A DNA stretch of 64,000 nt, taken from positions 88,549 to 152,548 of the forward strand of contig NW_020170516.1 of the NCBI RefSeq assembly GCF_000524195.1, in the 5' to 3' direction. Below, one piece after another: positions 35,601 through 50,600 of the stretch (position 1 is the stretch's first letter; the number at the start of each line of letters is the position of its first letter). The notes beneath the pieces were generated by a model, which was not told where the DNA came from, made no database searches, and saw only the letters and a program-made list of their open reading frames with translations. Source of the stretch: Echinococcus granulosus (taxonomy: Eukaryota > Platyhelminthes > Cestoda > Cyclophyllidea > Taeniidae). A program made the translations under genes and the position numbers.

Positions 35601-38600
35601 TGATAAATCACAGCATTAGTCGATCCACTTTATCACCTCTTCACTTTTTGCACTTTTTCCGGAAGCGCAAAAGCCATCGCTTTATCCTTCCGACACTCAT
35701 GTAAGTGGGATAAAGGGCATGCGGGGGTTATGCTCCTCATGATAAGTATTCTTCCTCTTCTCCTCTATATTTCACTCCCTGTTGGAGGAAATGCGTAAGC
35801 TATGCTAATTACCCGAAGTCCGACTAATGCCTTTCCGGTGGAGTGGAGGTGGACGTCCAATTTTTTGCTCCAACCATATGGATGCGATTTTGAGAGTTTT
35901 GTTGGGACAATTTCCGAATATCGCCTTTTGAATGTCACGTGCCAGACGACTGCCTAAATTTGACTGCATCCTTTGTCGACTTCGAAGCACTGAATTATGC
36001 ATGAAATGCCATGATTTTGAGTGAATTGTTTGTTATAAGGTTTTCGGCACCTCAGGCGAATCCCACTCAACAGTTATTTTAAGCTGAAAACCCTGCATTA
36101 GTCGAGCCAAGTCAAAGTGGCGTAGCCCTGTTGGTTTCATTGTGACGCTTTCACAACGCGGTCTCACAGCCAATGTGGGGACCACCGTCCGGGTGCAAAA
36201 AACACTTATCACGCATTAACTAAATAGAATGGACTCGTTAGAAACTTAGGGTAGGCTTAACAACTGAGACATAACGGCGGGTAACCTTCCCATTTCTGTT
36301 CCTGTTGACAAGAGGGTATTGGGAACGGTTAATGTTTATTTTTATCAAGCATAGCAGAACTTGCTTCCTCATTTACCATGGAAAAGAAGCCAATCACACG
36401 CCGAAATATGTAGCTCTTGATAAAAAAACCGGCCCGTGCAGGATTGTACATGGGACGCTAACAATGTGTGAAAGGAGTTTCCTCCTAGCGACAAACTTTA
36501 AACTGGTTGGATACTTTAATAACGTGCACAGGATTGCTGTAAGGGGTCGTTGTAAAGTATTTTCTCGTGCAATGCAGATGTAATGCAGGAACTAGATGTT
36601 GCTATGTTTAGCTTCCATCACCGGCATGTTACCGAAGCCCTCACGTCACACATATGTGACAGGTTTTGTGAGAAGGAAATAAATTATGTTGGAAAAGGAA
36701 AAAAAAAGGAAGGACAACTGATTTCGTTGTAAAACGATGAATCCCCTGGGTTGCGGTGGCCGATTTATTTCCTAGACTCTGCTAGTGATTGCGCAAAAGA
36801 TGATTTAATGTCCAACTCTAAATGATTACAAGGTTAATTCTTCCACTGCAACAATTTATTGGTCTAACTTTTGATGTTTGGCACCTGTGAAATCTTCAGT
36901 TGCGTGATTACTTTGGAATCCAACTGGTTAATCGGCTCACCCAGCTGCACGCACTCAAGAATGGGCTGGAGGAGGCCAGTGGTCTCTTCAATTAGCTGGC
37001 TCACCGTAATCAGGTTGTCATCTCTACAAAGCAACGCTTATTTTATGGCGAAGGACCACCATAGTCAGACGATGCCGGCAAAAACCACTATTGAGGTGTT
37101 GCACTTCCATCGAATTACAAATTAGGCGACACCCTACATTGGGCAACAGCACAAATGCTTGATTGAATTAAAACCCGAGAATATGACTGAGTAAGAGGTA
37201 GAGCTCAAAGGCGTGCAACCCTAGGAACACCTACCAAATAAATTATTTTTTGATTTTGTGTAGTTCATCACTTTTTTGCCATTGGTGCGTTCAAACAAAG
37301 GGTTGCCAAGTTATTAAACACAAAAGACCAAATGGTCTCAGGCACCGGGGTAGGAATTTTGTAGCATTTATTATGGACGTGAGATGGAAGCTGAGGTGAA
37401 AGAATAATCCAATTCAGATCACAAGTAAGATGCAGGGCTTTATGCATAATAAGACGGACTTCCGGAAACAGAGGGACAAGATTTTTGAATAGGTTTAACG
37501 GCAGGAATTAAGGGAGTACAAGAATTTCAAATGGTAGATATCCTCCTCAGGGGTGGTGTTTCCTTAATATACCAACATAAATTCGGACCCTGCCAAAATA
37601 GCGGCGTAACTTTTAGTAAACGGCGAGGAATGGTTAACAACAATCACGAGTGCCTAGTACAGGATGACACATTGATTGTGCACCAAAAATTGAATGAGGG
37701 CTGGTTGCTGATTCTATGCTGGCACTTTCCTCGGCTTCTTACAACCCTTTGAGCGAAGGGGAGTTTGCGCCTGGACAGTCAGCCAAGAGTAGTCAATGGG
37801 GAAAGCCTGTCAACCGTTTTGAGGTTACATGCCGTGAAAATAGCAGTGCGTGAACTTGGAGAAGGAGAATTAGGAATCACAGACTAGTGACTCATTGCAT
37901 TTTATAGGACCTTACAGCAGCTGACCAATGTACATACGTTGAACTGTCTTGTAGGACATCTTCATTACCGCTAAGATGACGCCTCGACACCCCAAGTGGA
38001 CTGATTCATGGTTGGGGTAAACCAAATTAAAAGTAGAATCATAAACAGGCATTTACTGCCCTGACTTTTTTCTGAATCAGACCGTTTTACAGAATTCTAA
38101 ATAAGCACACTGGTTCACTCGGACATCCTGCAATTCATTTTAGGGCGGTGTTCGGAGACGGGTACGCTCTGTTCTACGACCTCCCGCCCCAATACGCACC
38201 AAGATGGAAGCAGCAGCATACTGTAAGCAAAATTATTCTTTTCTTGAAACCGCAAATCGCTGTCAGTTAGGCCAGCAAGGTCCTTTTTACGAAGGTAAGG
38301 AGAGCAAAAAGGGTTTTGTGCAGTAATTATGTTGGTCCTCCCAAAACAAGAAATGATTGGCAGATGTACCAATGATTAAAAAGACAGAAATTTAGTACAG
38401 GCCCCTCCAGCAATTTCTTCCCACCATCACAGTCACTAGTAGGTTGAAGAAAAGACAGCAGCGGTGGTCTGTTTATGGTATTTGGTTTTTTGGTGAAACG
38501 AATCCTTGGCACAATGAAATAATTTACTGAAAAACGATTTGACCATCTGTCCAATAGACTCAGTTGCTAATTCTCTTTACCTGCAATTGATAGAAAATCA

Positions 38601-41600
38601 GGTATCCATGGTGAATTTGTTTAATAGTGGGTCATTTGAACTAGATTTTGACCTTTACTAATAATAATGCTGTGGTTCTTTTCCCTTTTAATGCACTTAA
38701 AATAAGCTGTCTAGAGATTGACAAGTGTTTTTCGATGTAACAGGGAGTTCGGCATAAAAAAGGTCTTTGGGTTAGGTCAAAAGCAACCGCTCAAGTTATC
38801 TGAACACTAATGAAGTCCATAAGTAAGCCTAAACAAACCTCATTTCAAAATCAGTGTTCCCTTAGACAAGGCCTAATTTTTGACCTTTTCAGTGTTTGAT
38901 CAAGGAGATTTTGAAATCCCTAATTCGCGAAAACTTGTAACTACTTAATAGAGTCTTACTTTGGCGGCATATTGTCATGTCGGTAAGAGGATGGAACTTA
39001 CACCGCATCGGGATGCCCCACACTGCATGATAAAGAGGTTACTCAACGACCACAAGAAAGAGATGGTCAAAAAGCATCAAAATGGAAACTTCGTGGTCAT
39101 ACGTGTATTTCCGAAACCTCAAAGGCAAAGTAGTGTTTGAATCTGGCTTGGAATAGCTGTTCTCCTTTTTCCTCATGTGGTGCTATACCGGCAAACAACT
39201 GCGCCGAGTACTGTCGCTACTACTACCACTGCTACTAGACGTTGGTTTCCGGTTTGAAGCCGAGAGGCATGCATTCGTCAACAAGTGGATGTGAACTGCG
39301 TGTCTCGCTGGCAGCGGTGGTAGTGGTGGCCTCAGCCGGTCAATGTGGCAGCCCCGCCGTTAGTCATGCTCTGCTGGACCTGTTCCTGCCTGAATGAGCA
39401 ATTTATCTTCACCTCAAATTTAATCACTCACGGTGTTTAGAATGAGAACATGATTCGTTGAGACGCTGTGACGTTCGCTTCAGGCTTGAGTTGGGAATTT
39501 GGGTTTAAAAAAGAAAAGGCTAAGAGGGTTTTTGGGTTGGAGATCCGCTTCGTCTGGATCTCAAGTACTTTCAGCGGGAAAAAGGTGTTCATGGAGTTTG
39601 TCATCTCTTAATGGTTGCATTAAAATGAGTTCATTGTTCTAGTTTGACAATAGAAACAGACGATGCTGAAAGTAATGAATTCGCTTTATGAAACCCATCT
39701 CAGCGATGTTTGTGGTGCTCTACGGCTTTCCTAATGTCGAAAGAAGTCTGTACCAGGACAGAAAGGAATCCAGGGGCCACTGGGGTGATCCGTGAGCCGT
39801 GCTGCCAAGCGGAAGTCTAACAGCGGAGCCTTCGGTATCCGCGTAACCAAAACGAAGACTTAGCCAAGCAATTGAAGTATTATATATTACTAGCGGATTA
39901 GTTACTGCAAATGTTGACCATGGGCCACCATTGGTGGTACTTTTGGGATAAAAGTTACTTTTATTTTCTACGAAAGTGATGCAGAATTCATACCCACAGG
40001 TTCAATTGGAAAACCAAAACTCAAATTCCCAGAGTCACGGGATTTGAGTATTCTTCCGGTATCCACAGTTAAAACCAGATTAATTCTTTAAAGAAGCATA
40101 CGGAGTTTTATGCTCTCCCATGAGAAGAGAAGCGCGTATTTTTTTAAAACTTCCTGAACCAAAGTCGTGATTCGGCTAGGTTGAAGAAGCATTGGTTGTA
40201 GTATTCTACCAACAGTTTTCTAAGCTCACTCCCTGAATACCTGAAATGATGTTGATTAGTGAAAAAGCAGCTAAATAGAGTCATCAATTTGCCTATACTA
40301 ATCACCTAACCAACCAGTGTTAAGCGCAGCTTGGGGCGCCAATGCTACCCAGTGATGAGCGAGAAATACGTGTGGTTCAGCCTGAGGTCACGGAGGTCAC
40401 GCGTTTTACCGCTCCTGCCTCCTTACTGCAATAGTGGAAAGAGTGTAGAGTTTATTACCTCTAGCTCCGTCTCATACCCTCGACACAAATTGCCAAGCAT
40501 GTGGGGACTTCGTGACACTTGGTTGAAATGTGCGGCTTACCTGGGCAGGAGAGAGAAGTGTAGTTCATCTGTACGACAGGCTCAAAAAGCCCTGCTTAAC
40601 ACAACCACTGGCTGATGCCCCAGTCTTCTTATCGGAACCCGGTGGCACAAATTCGTGCTCTTTGGCACCTTACGACCGCTAATTGCACTGAATCATTCCT
40701 GAAGATGGATTGGTTGTACTGAAAGCATTGAAACAGATGTAAGGTATTCATGACCTAAGAGGAATTTCATCTTTTTAACTTTTTGTAAAGCAGTCGAACT
40801 GGTAAAAGAGCTAATGGTGAACGCGGTCAGTGGACCGACAAGACATCTAGATTGACATCTGGGGTTGATCCTTCCTTTACGATTTCAGTAAATAATATGA
40901 TAAATTATTCAATTTTGCGTAAATTTTAAGCGCGCTTTTATGTAGGCGGTGAGGTGGTTTAGCCTTGGTGGCTAAGTTACTTCTGAAGGCGTTGCTGAAT
41001 ATGCGGTTACAGAATTAGGTTTTCCCCCTGCACCAGGAGGATTGGAAGACTGGCAGCCTAGGTGGCAGGATTAGACCTGCGCTTGGGTTGAGTCGTCTGG
41101 GAAAAAGGGCCTGCGAACTCATTCCGCGTTTTCATTGCCTCACGTCGGTTTTCCAGTAACTCAAAGTACATGAAGATTTTGCCTCGATTTTCGAATACCA
41201 TTGAGGCGACCTTCAAATCCACCGATCTCAATGACTCCAATGGGGTTCATTTGAGCTAATATTTTGCTGTTGATCTGTATGATTTAAGGGTAGAAGTTGT
41301 TTTAAATCAGGCGGGCTTCATGTGTTGAGTGCTTAACGAAGACAAATTGGCATAAATTTAAGATTATTTAGTGAGAACTGCACAATAAAGTGGCATCTTG
41401 AAAATTCGTTCTGGTGGCTTTCCCCATAAGGTAGTGCTATTTGGACTGCTGCCAAACCTTTTCAACGCAGAAAGGTTCCATATTTTCTGACTGCAATCCT
41501 AGTTCGTTTGTTGGTGAAGGGAATCCAAGTAATTTTGTTCAAGGCTGATTTCGAATCATTTAGTGGCGAGCTCTCTCCGTTGATGCCAGCGGTGTAGGAC

Positions 41601-44600
41601 GTGAAATAGGAAAGGTTGCAAAATAGTGACATGGCTTTTGTATTTTACCCATGGTGAGTCCTTACAGGCCCAACCATTCCAAGTAGGTGAAATCCTGACT
41701 ATTAATCCAAAGCTTATAAACCACCCCATCCAATCCAGCTTGAGCCTTCCTTGAAGCGTCAAGGAAAAAATGCCGATATTGATGTCACGAACCGTAATCC
41801 ATGACGCTCCACTGGAATTAAATAATAGGAGAATGAAAAGACCCGTGCACCGGTATAATATGGTGGCATGAGATGCCTTTTTTGAAGACCTTCTGAACGA
41901 ATAAGGTTGATTAGGAGCGGTGGGCGGAGAATCGGCTGCAACTACACTGTCGACCTTCCTTTGTAGAAACATTGACACTCGATATCTGCCAAGAGTAACC
42001 GTTCTCCAGAAGGGCTGTCGTGGCTATGGGTTTGTGGTTCAAAGTAAAAGAGGTAAGCATTGCTTCTGTGAGTTAGTAGGACATAACACTCAAGAGAAAT
42101 AATCTCCTTGCGTAAATTCATAGCAACGGGAGGCATATTCGTCCCGACAGATGAGATACCCTCTCTGCATTATTTGGGCCATGTGGAGGAAAATAATGTC
42201 GCTTACCGTGCAAACCTTCGGCCAGATGACTTCATTCTCGAGGTAACGCCTCACTTGTAAATAATATGGATCTGGTTTTCCTTGAATGGGATTGGAAAAG
42301 TCCTTTTCACTTCCCGGAAAGCTTTTAAAAATTCTTTGGTCAGTTCTAACTACTAATAGAGTTCGGGAATCACCTCTTCTTGATCCTGTCACTCCATATT
42401 AATGAAATCTTAAATTACAAAGCCAAATGCGACAAATTTTGCCATCTTGAACGCAATTGCTAGACCAAATGAAGGAGGTTTTAGTTTTGGGTCATGCATC
42501 ACTGCCTCACAGGGCCAATTCCACTTAGCGCCATGTGATAATAATGATTTTGTGGATGCTGACTTTCATATCTCAGTGGTTGTTTTTTTTTGGTTTCTAG
42601 GTGAACGGCATCGACGTTGCCACACTATCGCATCAAGAAGTGGTAGAAGCTATTCGAGACTCCGGTGACATGCTCTCGCTGAAAGTTGTCACTTTACACT
42701 CGGATAAGAATGAATGTCCAAACAAAGGCTTCGGCAATCTCGAAAGTGGTAAAACTGTTTGCCCTCAAGGGCTACTTAAAGTCTAGACGAGTAAAAGGTG
42801 GTGGAGAGTTTTTGGAAAGTAAACCACACCTAATTCTTTTATTACATCAAGACTACGGTTCCGGAGGAATAGACATTAGAAAAAAATATGGTGGTGCTTC
42901 TGGTAAAGTTGTCATTATTCCATAAACACAAAGGTTGGGCCCAAAAACTTTGTTTACTGTCATTTTTCGACAATAACCAAATAGCTTTTCAACTTAAGAA
43001 ACTAGAATATCACTGGAAGTCTTCCTGTCACTTCTTGAAGGAAAACATTAGTGATTGTTTCCATCGCCTTAATTAAGCCTTTATGGAAATCTTTCTGCTG
43101 GTTCTTTGAACCATTTGTGAGCAAGTAATTGTCAGCCTTCCTATCCATTTCAAGATGGGATAATTTTCAGAGCGAAGATATGGAAACTTTTAAAATATAT
43201 GCATTTGTTTCCACTCATTATATAGTTTAGACACCTCGATGCCCCCTCACCTACTTTTCTCCAATTTTAAACTTTAAAATCGAATTTAAAGTTTGTTCCA
43301 GCGATGTGGGATTTTGCTAGGATATTTGCACAGCACTTGGAGAAGGTGCGGCGGCAAAACAAACCGCTTAGAAGGGTTTCGCGGTTGCGTGATCATGGCA
43401 ATGATAAACTCAAAGGCAGCTGCATTCTGTTTAGGAAAAACTTCTGTTCTTGATAATAATGCTTCTCTTGATAAGAACTAATCGAGATGAACGTGCCGAA
43501 ATGCCATTTAGAATGCTTGACTTGAGGGAAGGCAGAGGTCATAGTGGAGGCTAGGCAAATAAGTGCCACAGGCATTAACGAATAATAGTGATTTTCACGG
43601 CGAAACGATTTGTTCTTCATTTATTTAACCTGAAGAAGACGCCTCATTTGTTTGCTAATTGACGAGTGATGAGGAATGCTTTTCGTACTTCTGCAATGCA
43701 ACTTTCCTTAAGCGAACGAATGCATCGCCGGCCATCCCCAAACCACCCCTAAATTAACCCACACTTCTAAGGCACCCCCCACTTCATCCCCAGAAGACTA
43801 TTCCTGTTTTGTGTGGCAGGTAAATTGAGGACTAGTTTATTAGCCGAGCTTCTCCTGCAGAGGTTCAACAAGTAAAGCTAATTTCTACTCGATGCTGCTT
43901 GGACGTGTGCACGAAAATCCTCTACTAGAAGAAGGAAAGGAAGTCCTCTCCCCATAGAGTAACGCGGGATCTCGTGCCCCAATTCGTGCCAAAGTGATTA
44001 TCGCCCTTTTATGATATTAGGTGGCCTCGCTCAAAAAGGGCACGAAATAGAAGTGTATAAGAATTGAAGTTATCTAGGGTGGACCTTTTCCCTTCTAGAG
44101 ACGGAATACGTAAAACACTAATTTTTATAAGCCTCTGCTTCCTTGCGAAAGTCTTTCCACAGTTTGTGGGGAGCAATTTGAAATGGATTAATTAACCCCA
44201 TAGCACGCACAAATCTCGATTTGTTTGCAAATAAGTAGTGCATTAATAAGTGAAGAAGGTGCGTTGAGAGGTTTCTCTTTGGTGTTGGCTCCAAAATTAT
44301 TCGCATAATACTTTTTTGAAAAAAGGCGGAGCAATGTTGAAGTCAGCGATGAAATGGAACTAAACAATGATACAATGTCCCATAATTTCTGACCTATAGT
44401 TTTACGCACCTGAGTTGTTTAAAACGCCAAGGCGGCAAGTGACTACCTACTGTGGAAATGGGATCAAATGTCGCGTGGGCTCATTGTCAATGTAGAAGAG
44501 TAGGCTGATTTCACCCCCTGAGTATCACTGCTGCTGCTTCACAGACTGGGTAACACCCTTGACTTTTTAAAATAGGTCCGCCATAGTGGAAATGCCAGCT

Positions 44601-47600
44601 CAAGTGGGCCTCGACAGATGGGGAAGTCAACTCAATCTAAAACGGACCCAAAACGCCCGCCCTGAGCTTTCACGCACAGTTGCAGACACTTTTAAAGATT
44701 TAGAGATAATGGAAGATGCTGTTTATTTAGGAAATAAACCCGTAAGTCAGCTAAGGGGGTGGTGAGTCGTAGTTATGTACGAATAGGAGAATTAGTTGAG
44801 GGGTTACCAGGAGAAGCGTTGAAGTGAACGGCGAAAGGAACATTGGCTACAACTTTTCAACACTTAACTTTTTTATTAGAATTTAATGCACAGAAGTAAA
44901 TATTATGCTTTTGTTGGGGTAAATGTCACCTGAAACTACGGTGGGATTTTTGGGGTTTGGGCGGAGACGTTTTGACTTGGATGAGATTATTTTGCAGTCA
45001 AAAATTTGAAATTTAAATCCAATTTTTAGGAGAAAAACCACGTAGTCCAATTCAGTCAGAGGAAAAACCAAATTTGGCTCCAGTTTGCTTAATTTCTTAA
45101 AAGTGCCGACCCAAGTTTCAAACCATTAAGTACTTGGCCTTTGGCCTTGCATTGGTGCATAATAAATCGCCTCTATAAATTTTTAGTTCATTCTCCCAAC
45201 GAAAGCAATTTTGATGGGTTTGCACGTCGAAAGAGCCCTTGAGGACATGAAAGTAAAGCTGAATTCCACTTTGGCTTTAAAGCACGTGGGGCAGTCTATG
45301 CGCCCTTTGCAAGATTCGGCCTCTTTAGGAGTGGAGGTTGTAAAGCGTTTTCAGTGGTGCCTACAGATAACCTTCCAACGAAGCCATACTCATGCCACCT
45401 ACCTTAACATTCTGAAACTGTATTGCAAACAAACGCATGAATAAAGACGAAAATACACTGCTAATTTTCAGGTATCTCAGTCGCTGACGGTGGATACGCC
45501 ACTTTGGGTCGTCGACCCTGTGGAGGAGGAGGGGGCTACAACTCTCTCGCAGGCACTCCGATGTCGCCTCAGTTAATCAAAAGTGGCTCCTTCGTAAAAA
45601 GCACTTCCGAGTTTGGTCAACGGACGTCCTCGCGGGAGTCCGGCGCTTTTGGAGTAAGTGTTCCATGGGTGTGGGATCCAAACAGGGCACCGACTTTTGT
45701 TACGACCAACAAAAGAAAGCTCTGAATGGATGACAAATGATGAAGAGAACTTTTGACTGCCAAGAAAGCGCTTGAGTAGGGAATTGATAGTACTGTGTGG
45801 GTTAATCTTGTGGTTGGTGCTTTATTTCGCATTTCAGACTTCAGAAACAACAGCGTGCTTAAACACAGTTGTGGAGTCTGCCTCAAAAAGTCGTTCTTTT
45901 GGGAAGAAGTAATCTTTTAACTAAAAAGTCCTCTTTTTACTTCTCTATGTAGAACTGTGGTCTTGAGGTCCGTAGACCATTTGTTAGAAGCTCAAGCAAA
46001 GTCATTCTAAGTAACCTCACGGTTATATACCATTGAATGTGAACCCTTGGAAGGCGCATTGTAAACATGTATTCTGGAATTTTGTCTGAATGTTTGCTAA
46101 ATGTTGTAAAAAACAACTAAAATCCGTATTGTCGACTGTCCGATCCGGCGGACTGCATGTCACGTTGCTTGACAAGTCATCGCTTAGGGTGCACTCCGTC
46201 ACGCCGCATTAATGCTGGCGGCAAAACTACCAAAACGGAAGGGGAAAACGATGAAGAATTTCTACGAGTAGGGATGAATTTGCAGTTTTCGAGGAATACG
46301 CCCAATGCTACTTAGGATGTCGTTTTACCAGACATCACTAAGGTAACTAATAAGCTGCCATGAAGCATGTAAGTTAGTGAAACTGGAGAAGTTTAGCCTT
46401 TTAATTAACAACTGCAATTCCCGAAAACAAATTTATGGTAAGATAAGTGCTCTATATACTTTTAAGAGGCAAGACAAAGAGACGCCACTGCTTAGTAGGT
46501 TTTGTTAGGTGCAGGAAAGATGGGAGTCGTATCTCCATAAAACAGCCAGAATGTGGTCAAAAATAAGATCTATAAACACGAGATTTATGACATGCAATGC
46601 AAATGCAGTACTTTGGAACCTTCTTGAATCTCCTTCAGTTAGACTTGCCAACACAATTGTACCCCGGTTTTTAAGTTACTTTGTAAAAGCCATCCTCTAC
46701 ATTTCTTCCCACTTTTTAATTACAACTTGAGGGAAGTCCAACGGGTTGATATATTTGTTGATCTTCCAATGACGTCTTCTGAATGGTTCGTGTTTGACGC
46801 CATTGCTTCTCTTCGAAGATACAAATGCTTTGGGGCATCTACTTAAAGAAAATGAGTAGATAAGACCCACATTCAAACTATACAAATTCGTATATAAATA
46901 CTACTTTTTAAGATATCTTCTCAGTTTTTGAAATAAACATTGCCTTGACTTTTTGAGTTTTTGATACTCATGACAGTAGAGTCCCATTATTTCTATTGTG
47001 GGTGTTAACTGCTTTTACAATTATTAATAAAAGCCACAGATAGTGCGATCCATTAAGGATTTTAGTGGATGATAAACACAGGCTTGAAAGCCACTTTTAT
47101 TTGGCAACAAGTAACTGTCGAGATTATAACCTTTAAAGGAGTACCTAGAAGTTGACTTACACTTACGTAAGGCCGTTCATGTGGAACCCTATCTCATGCA
47201 AATTCTGTTATACTAGACTACTCGGCGATCCAATAACTCCGAACAGAGATCCTTCTCTTATGGCGGCACAAGTGATGGTACCTACAATTCACAATCACAC
47301 TTTGTCCCCTCACCTTCAAAGCCCACGAGTGGAAACGAATATTCCTACAGTATGGTGGATTCGGTCATTAAGGGGGTAAGAGGAGACTCATTACACACAT
47401 TTTTAATGAAGAACCTAATCTTAATTTGACACTCACCCGAATTTTGTGTTGCATTTCTACCCAGAGTACACCAAGGAGACTGGTCCCACAGAATTCCGTA
47501 GGAATCCCCACTTCCTCACCACCCCCACCTCCACCGCCCCCGCCACCTCCCTCGGCTTGTAATATTAAGGTAAATTGATTATTTGGCTTTTATTTTGAGG

Positions 47601-50600
47601 TATTTGAAATGGCCAAGATGGTACCAATTTTATAAGCTACTTTCATTCCCGAAGATATATAATTTTTTTCTCCACCTCTTCGTAAAATTCACTTGTTTGA
47701 CTGGCACTGCGACCATCACTAAATTAAGCACATAAGAACTTCCGGTTACTACCTTTATGTTAGCCCTTAATAGTAAACCGCCGATTTTATGAGTTTTGTG
47801 TATCACTTTTATTCACTACGCAGGTTGGAGCATTCATTGGCAACATCCAGCTAGAAATTTGCACTAGTTAATCAGCTTTTTTCAGCATTGATTCCATTTT
47901 GATGGAAGCCTCAATTTTCACCTCAGAAAACACTCAGGTTTGGCTGGTGAATGCTGTCAGGTGAAGTGTACCTGGCTATTAAAAATAAATGTGAACTGTG
48001 GATCAATTGAGTCACAAGTGACTCCTTTTTTCCCAAAGATACCATCTTTTTATCAGTTGGGGTGAAGGGCATTATTTTTGCTTATGGCGTGGTGGATTTC
48101 ATGGGACATCAGGAGAGATTCGCTAAATCTGTGGATCACAATGACAAAATATTCGCTATGAAGGGCAGTTCCTTTGAACTTGCAGGTTTTTTAGGTAAAG
48201 TCTTGTTTTACTTTTTCTAATAATTAGGAAATAACTTAGTAAAATTTGGACTAACCTGTTATTTCCTCTTTTGAGGAATAATTTAATTATGAGAGCCCAG
48301 AAAAATACTTCAATTAGCCACTTTTCCAGTTATAAAAGTCTTTTATCCACGCCTTCACAATATTTACGGTAGGAAAGCGGTATTCACGCGACAAAAATGT
48401 GCAAGTGTTTTTTGACGGGGCTGAACAAAGCACGAAAACATTCGTGCTTTTACTATTGTTTGTGGCCTCGACTGCTCTCACAAACTTTTTTACAGACATT
48501 ATTTTTCACTTCACGGACTTTCTTACGAAGTAGAACTTACGCTCCTGTCCAAGTGACACCACGTATAAACAAGAGCGCTCCCCTTATGACTGCTGCAGGT
48601 CCTTTCTTAGCGCACTGTCAAAAATTAGGCATGCATGAAATTGTGGAATAGTTTGACAATTTACAATGTAGTAAAAGCTTATTTCTTTTCATCGTAAACA
48701 CATATTGGTTACAAAATTTGCCAACTTTTGGGGATTTGAAGGCCAGTGAAAGGGTTTACTTCTCATGCTGAAAGTCAGACGCGTAACAAATTTCAACGGG
48801 CCCCGATAAAACATGGTAAAAAAAGGAAATCAAACTTTAGCCAGTAGACAGTGGAAAGTGCGTGACTTCGGCAAGGTCAGCTCGCTGTTGTGTTGACAGT
48901 GGAGGCGGATTTTCGAATGTGAATTTACCTGGTACCAATTTCACGGTCCACTAGTGAGAAATATGCGCAATTGATCTAATGAACTTGTGTGTTATTTCTT
49001 CCCCCGGTGCTGGCAAACAAATTCACTAAGACTTACAGGCGAAATTGCCATTTTTTTCACAAAAATACGGTGGGCACTGACGCCGAATAAGAGGAATCGC
49101 ACTGGACAGGAATATTCATCGCGGAGAACTTTGGGTTTTGTTTCTTGCAATAAGCACTTTCTATTCTTAGATGGTTCCTGATAAATTTTAGAATAATCTA
49201 AAAGTCTTGAGCACCTCGTTGCACCCATTTGTATTTGCATTTGTAGCTGCTTATACGGCGAATAAGGTGATAAAGTTGTTCTATTTTGCGTCTTTGTAAG
49301 AAACCATATGCTTTTTTCAGGAAAAACTCTTTTACGACACTAAATAGTTAGGAACTGCAATATCTGCCGTCATTTTTGAAATTTTACCAAAAACTCACCA
49401 AAAAAGAGAAGCTGAGAAAGTTGAATGTTACATCCAACAGTGATGCAGTGATGGGAGGTTCGCCGTGTCAAAGTCCTGCCCACTAGTACCCACTAATCGA
49501 GCAATTGCCAACAGGCTGAAGTCAGCTGCCAGTTCCGAAAAGTTCAAACTGTTGCTGCAGAAGAGGGTCCAATTTTGACGGAAGTCACCTTAACCACCCT
49601 AAGTAGTTGTCGGGTCAGATGGTAAGTGATGGGCAAAGCAAGCATACCGGCCACTAGTGACTTTTAATCCTAAATCTGCTGACTCCTGAAAACTTGGCTC
49701 TTTGGTGTCATCGGGAGAGCTATACACTTGGACTTTCATCATCTTAGGCACGCTTTAGATACAACATCTTGACATAAGAAAAGAGCTTTTGATTAAATAA
49801 TTGTGGAAATAATAATTAACTTGCAGTAGGTTAAATAGATTGCCAGTTGTAGGAAATGATAAAAAGACCCTGTAGAGGTCCGTGCTAAAACAATCTTGCT
49901 TGTCTACTTTTAAACGTCTAACACGTTAACAATCTGAATGGAATTCCAAACTCCTCCACTTAATTTGGAGGAAATCACTTGGTAAAAATCGTCGCGTTGC
50001 TCTGTGTGAAAATTCCAATTCTTATACCAGAAGGGCATTAAAGAGGACCCATTAATTAATTAGTATTTATTTTAGCAGCGTAAATGGGACAAAAATAAAC
50101 AAAAGATTTAGCTAAATAATTGGACTTTCTTTCTTGCTATAAATTGTTTCTAATATCAATTTCAATTTTCTCCTCATGTTTTGAACGTCGTAAGTTTAGA
50201 CCCCTGGCCTAAATAATAATATTTATTTATAATCACTCACGAATGACCTTTCACTTGATCAGTAAATTGTAGGGGTTGCGTAGCGCCCCGACCATTTCTC
50301 GAGGTCGTAATAAACCAAAGTGGTGTGGATGAGCACCTGTGTTACTAACGTGGTGAAGAGCTAGGAGACTATCATCATGATCCGAAGGCCATGCGGTAGA
50401 ATGGGGAGTACATCCTGCAGAGGCGGTTAAACAAACTGTTTAGTCAGGCGGTTTTAAGTCAACACCTAAAAATTACCGAGTAATGACTAAAACCACCCTA
50501 TCACTTTGGCAACTAGAAACGCACCAGTGGGAAACGATTTTGCATGATCGCTACATTGGCGTAGTGAACAACATCGTAAAATACCTTTAGTGACCTTCCC

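Noticed and set aside
41058..41240. Minus-strand frame KVASMVFENRGKIFMYFELL.
   Set aside because: Looks protein-like, but no usable acceptor or start could be found and another minus frame is open over the same bases.
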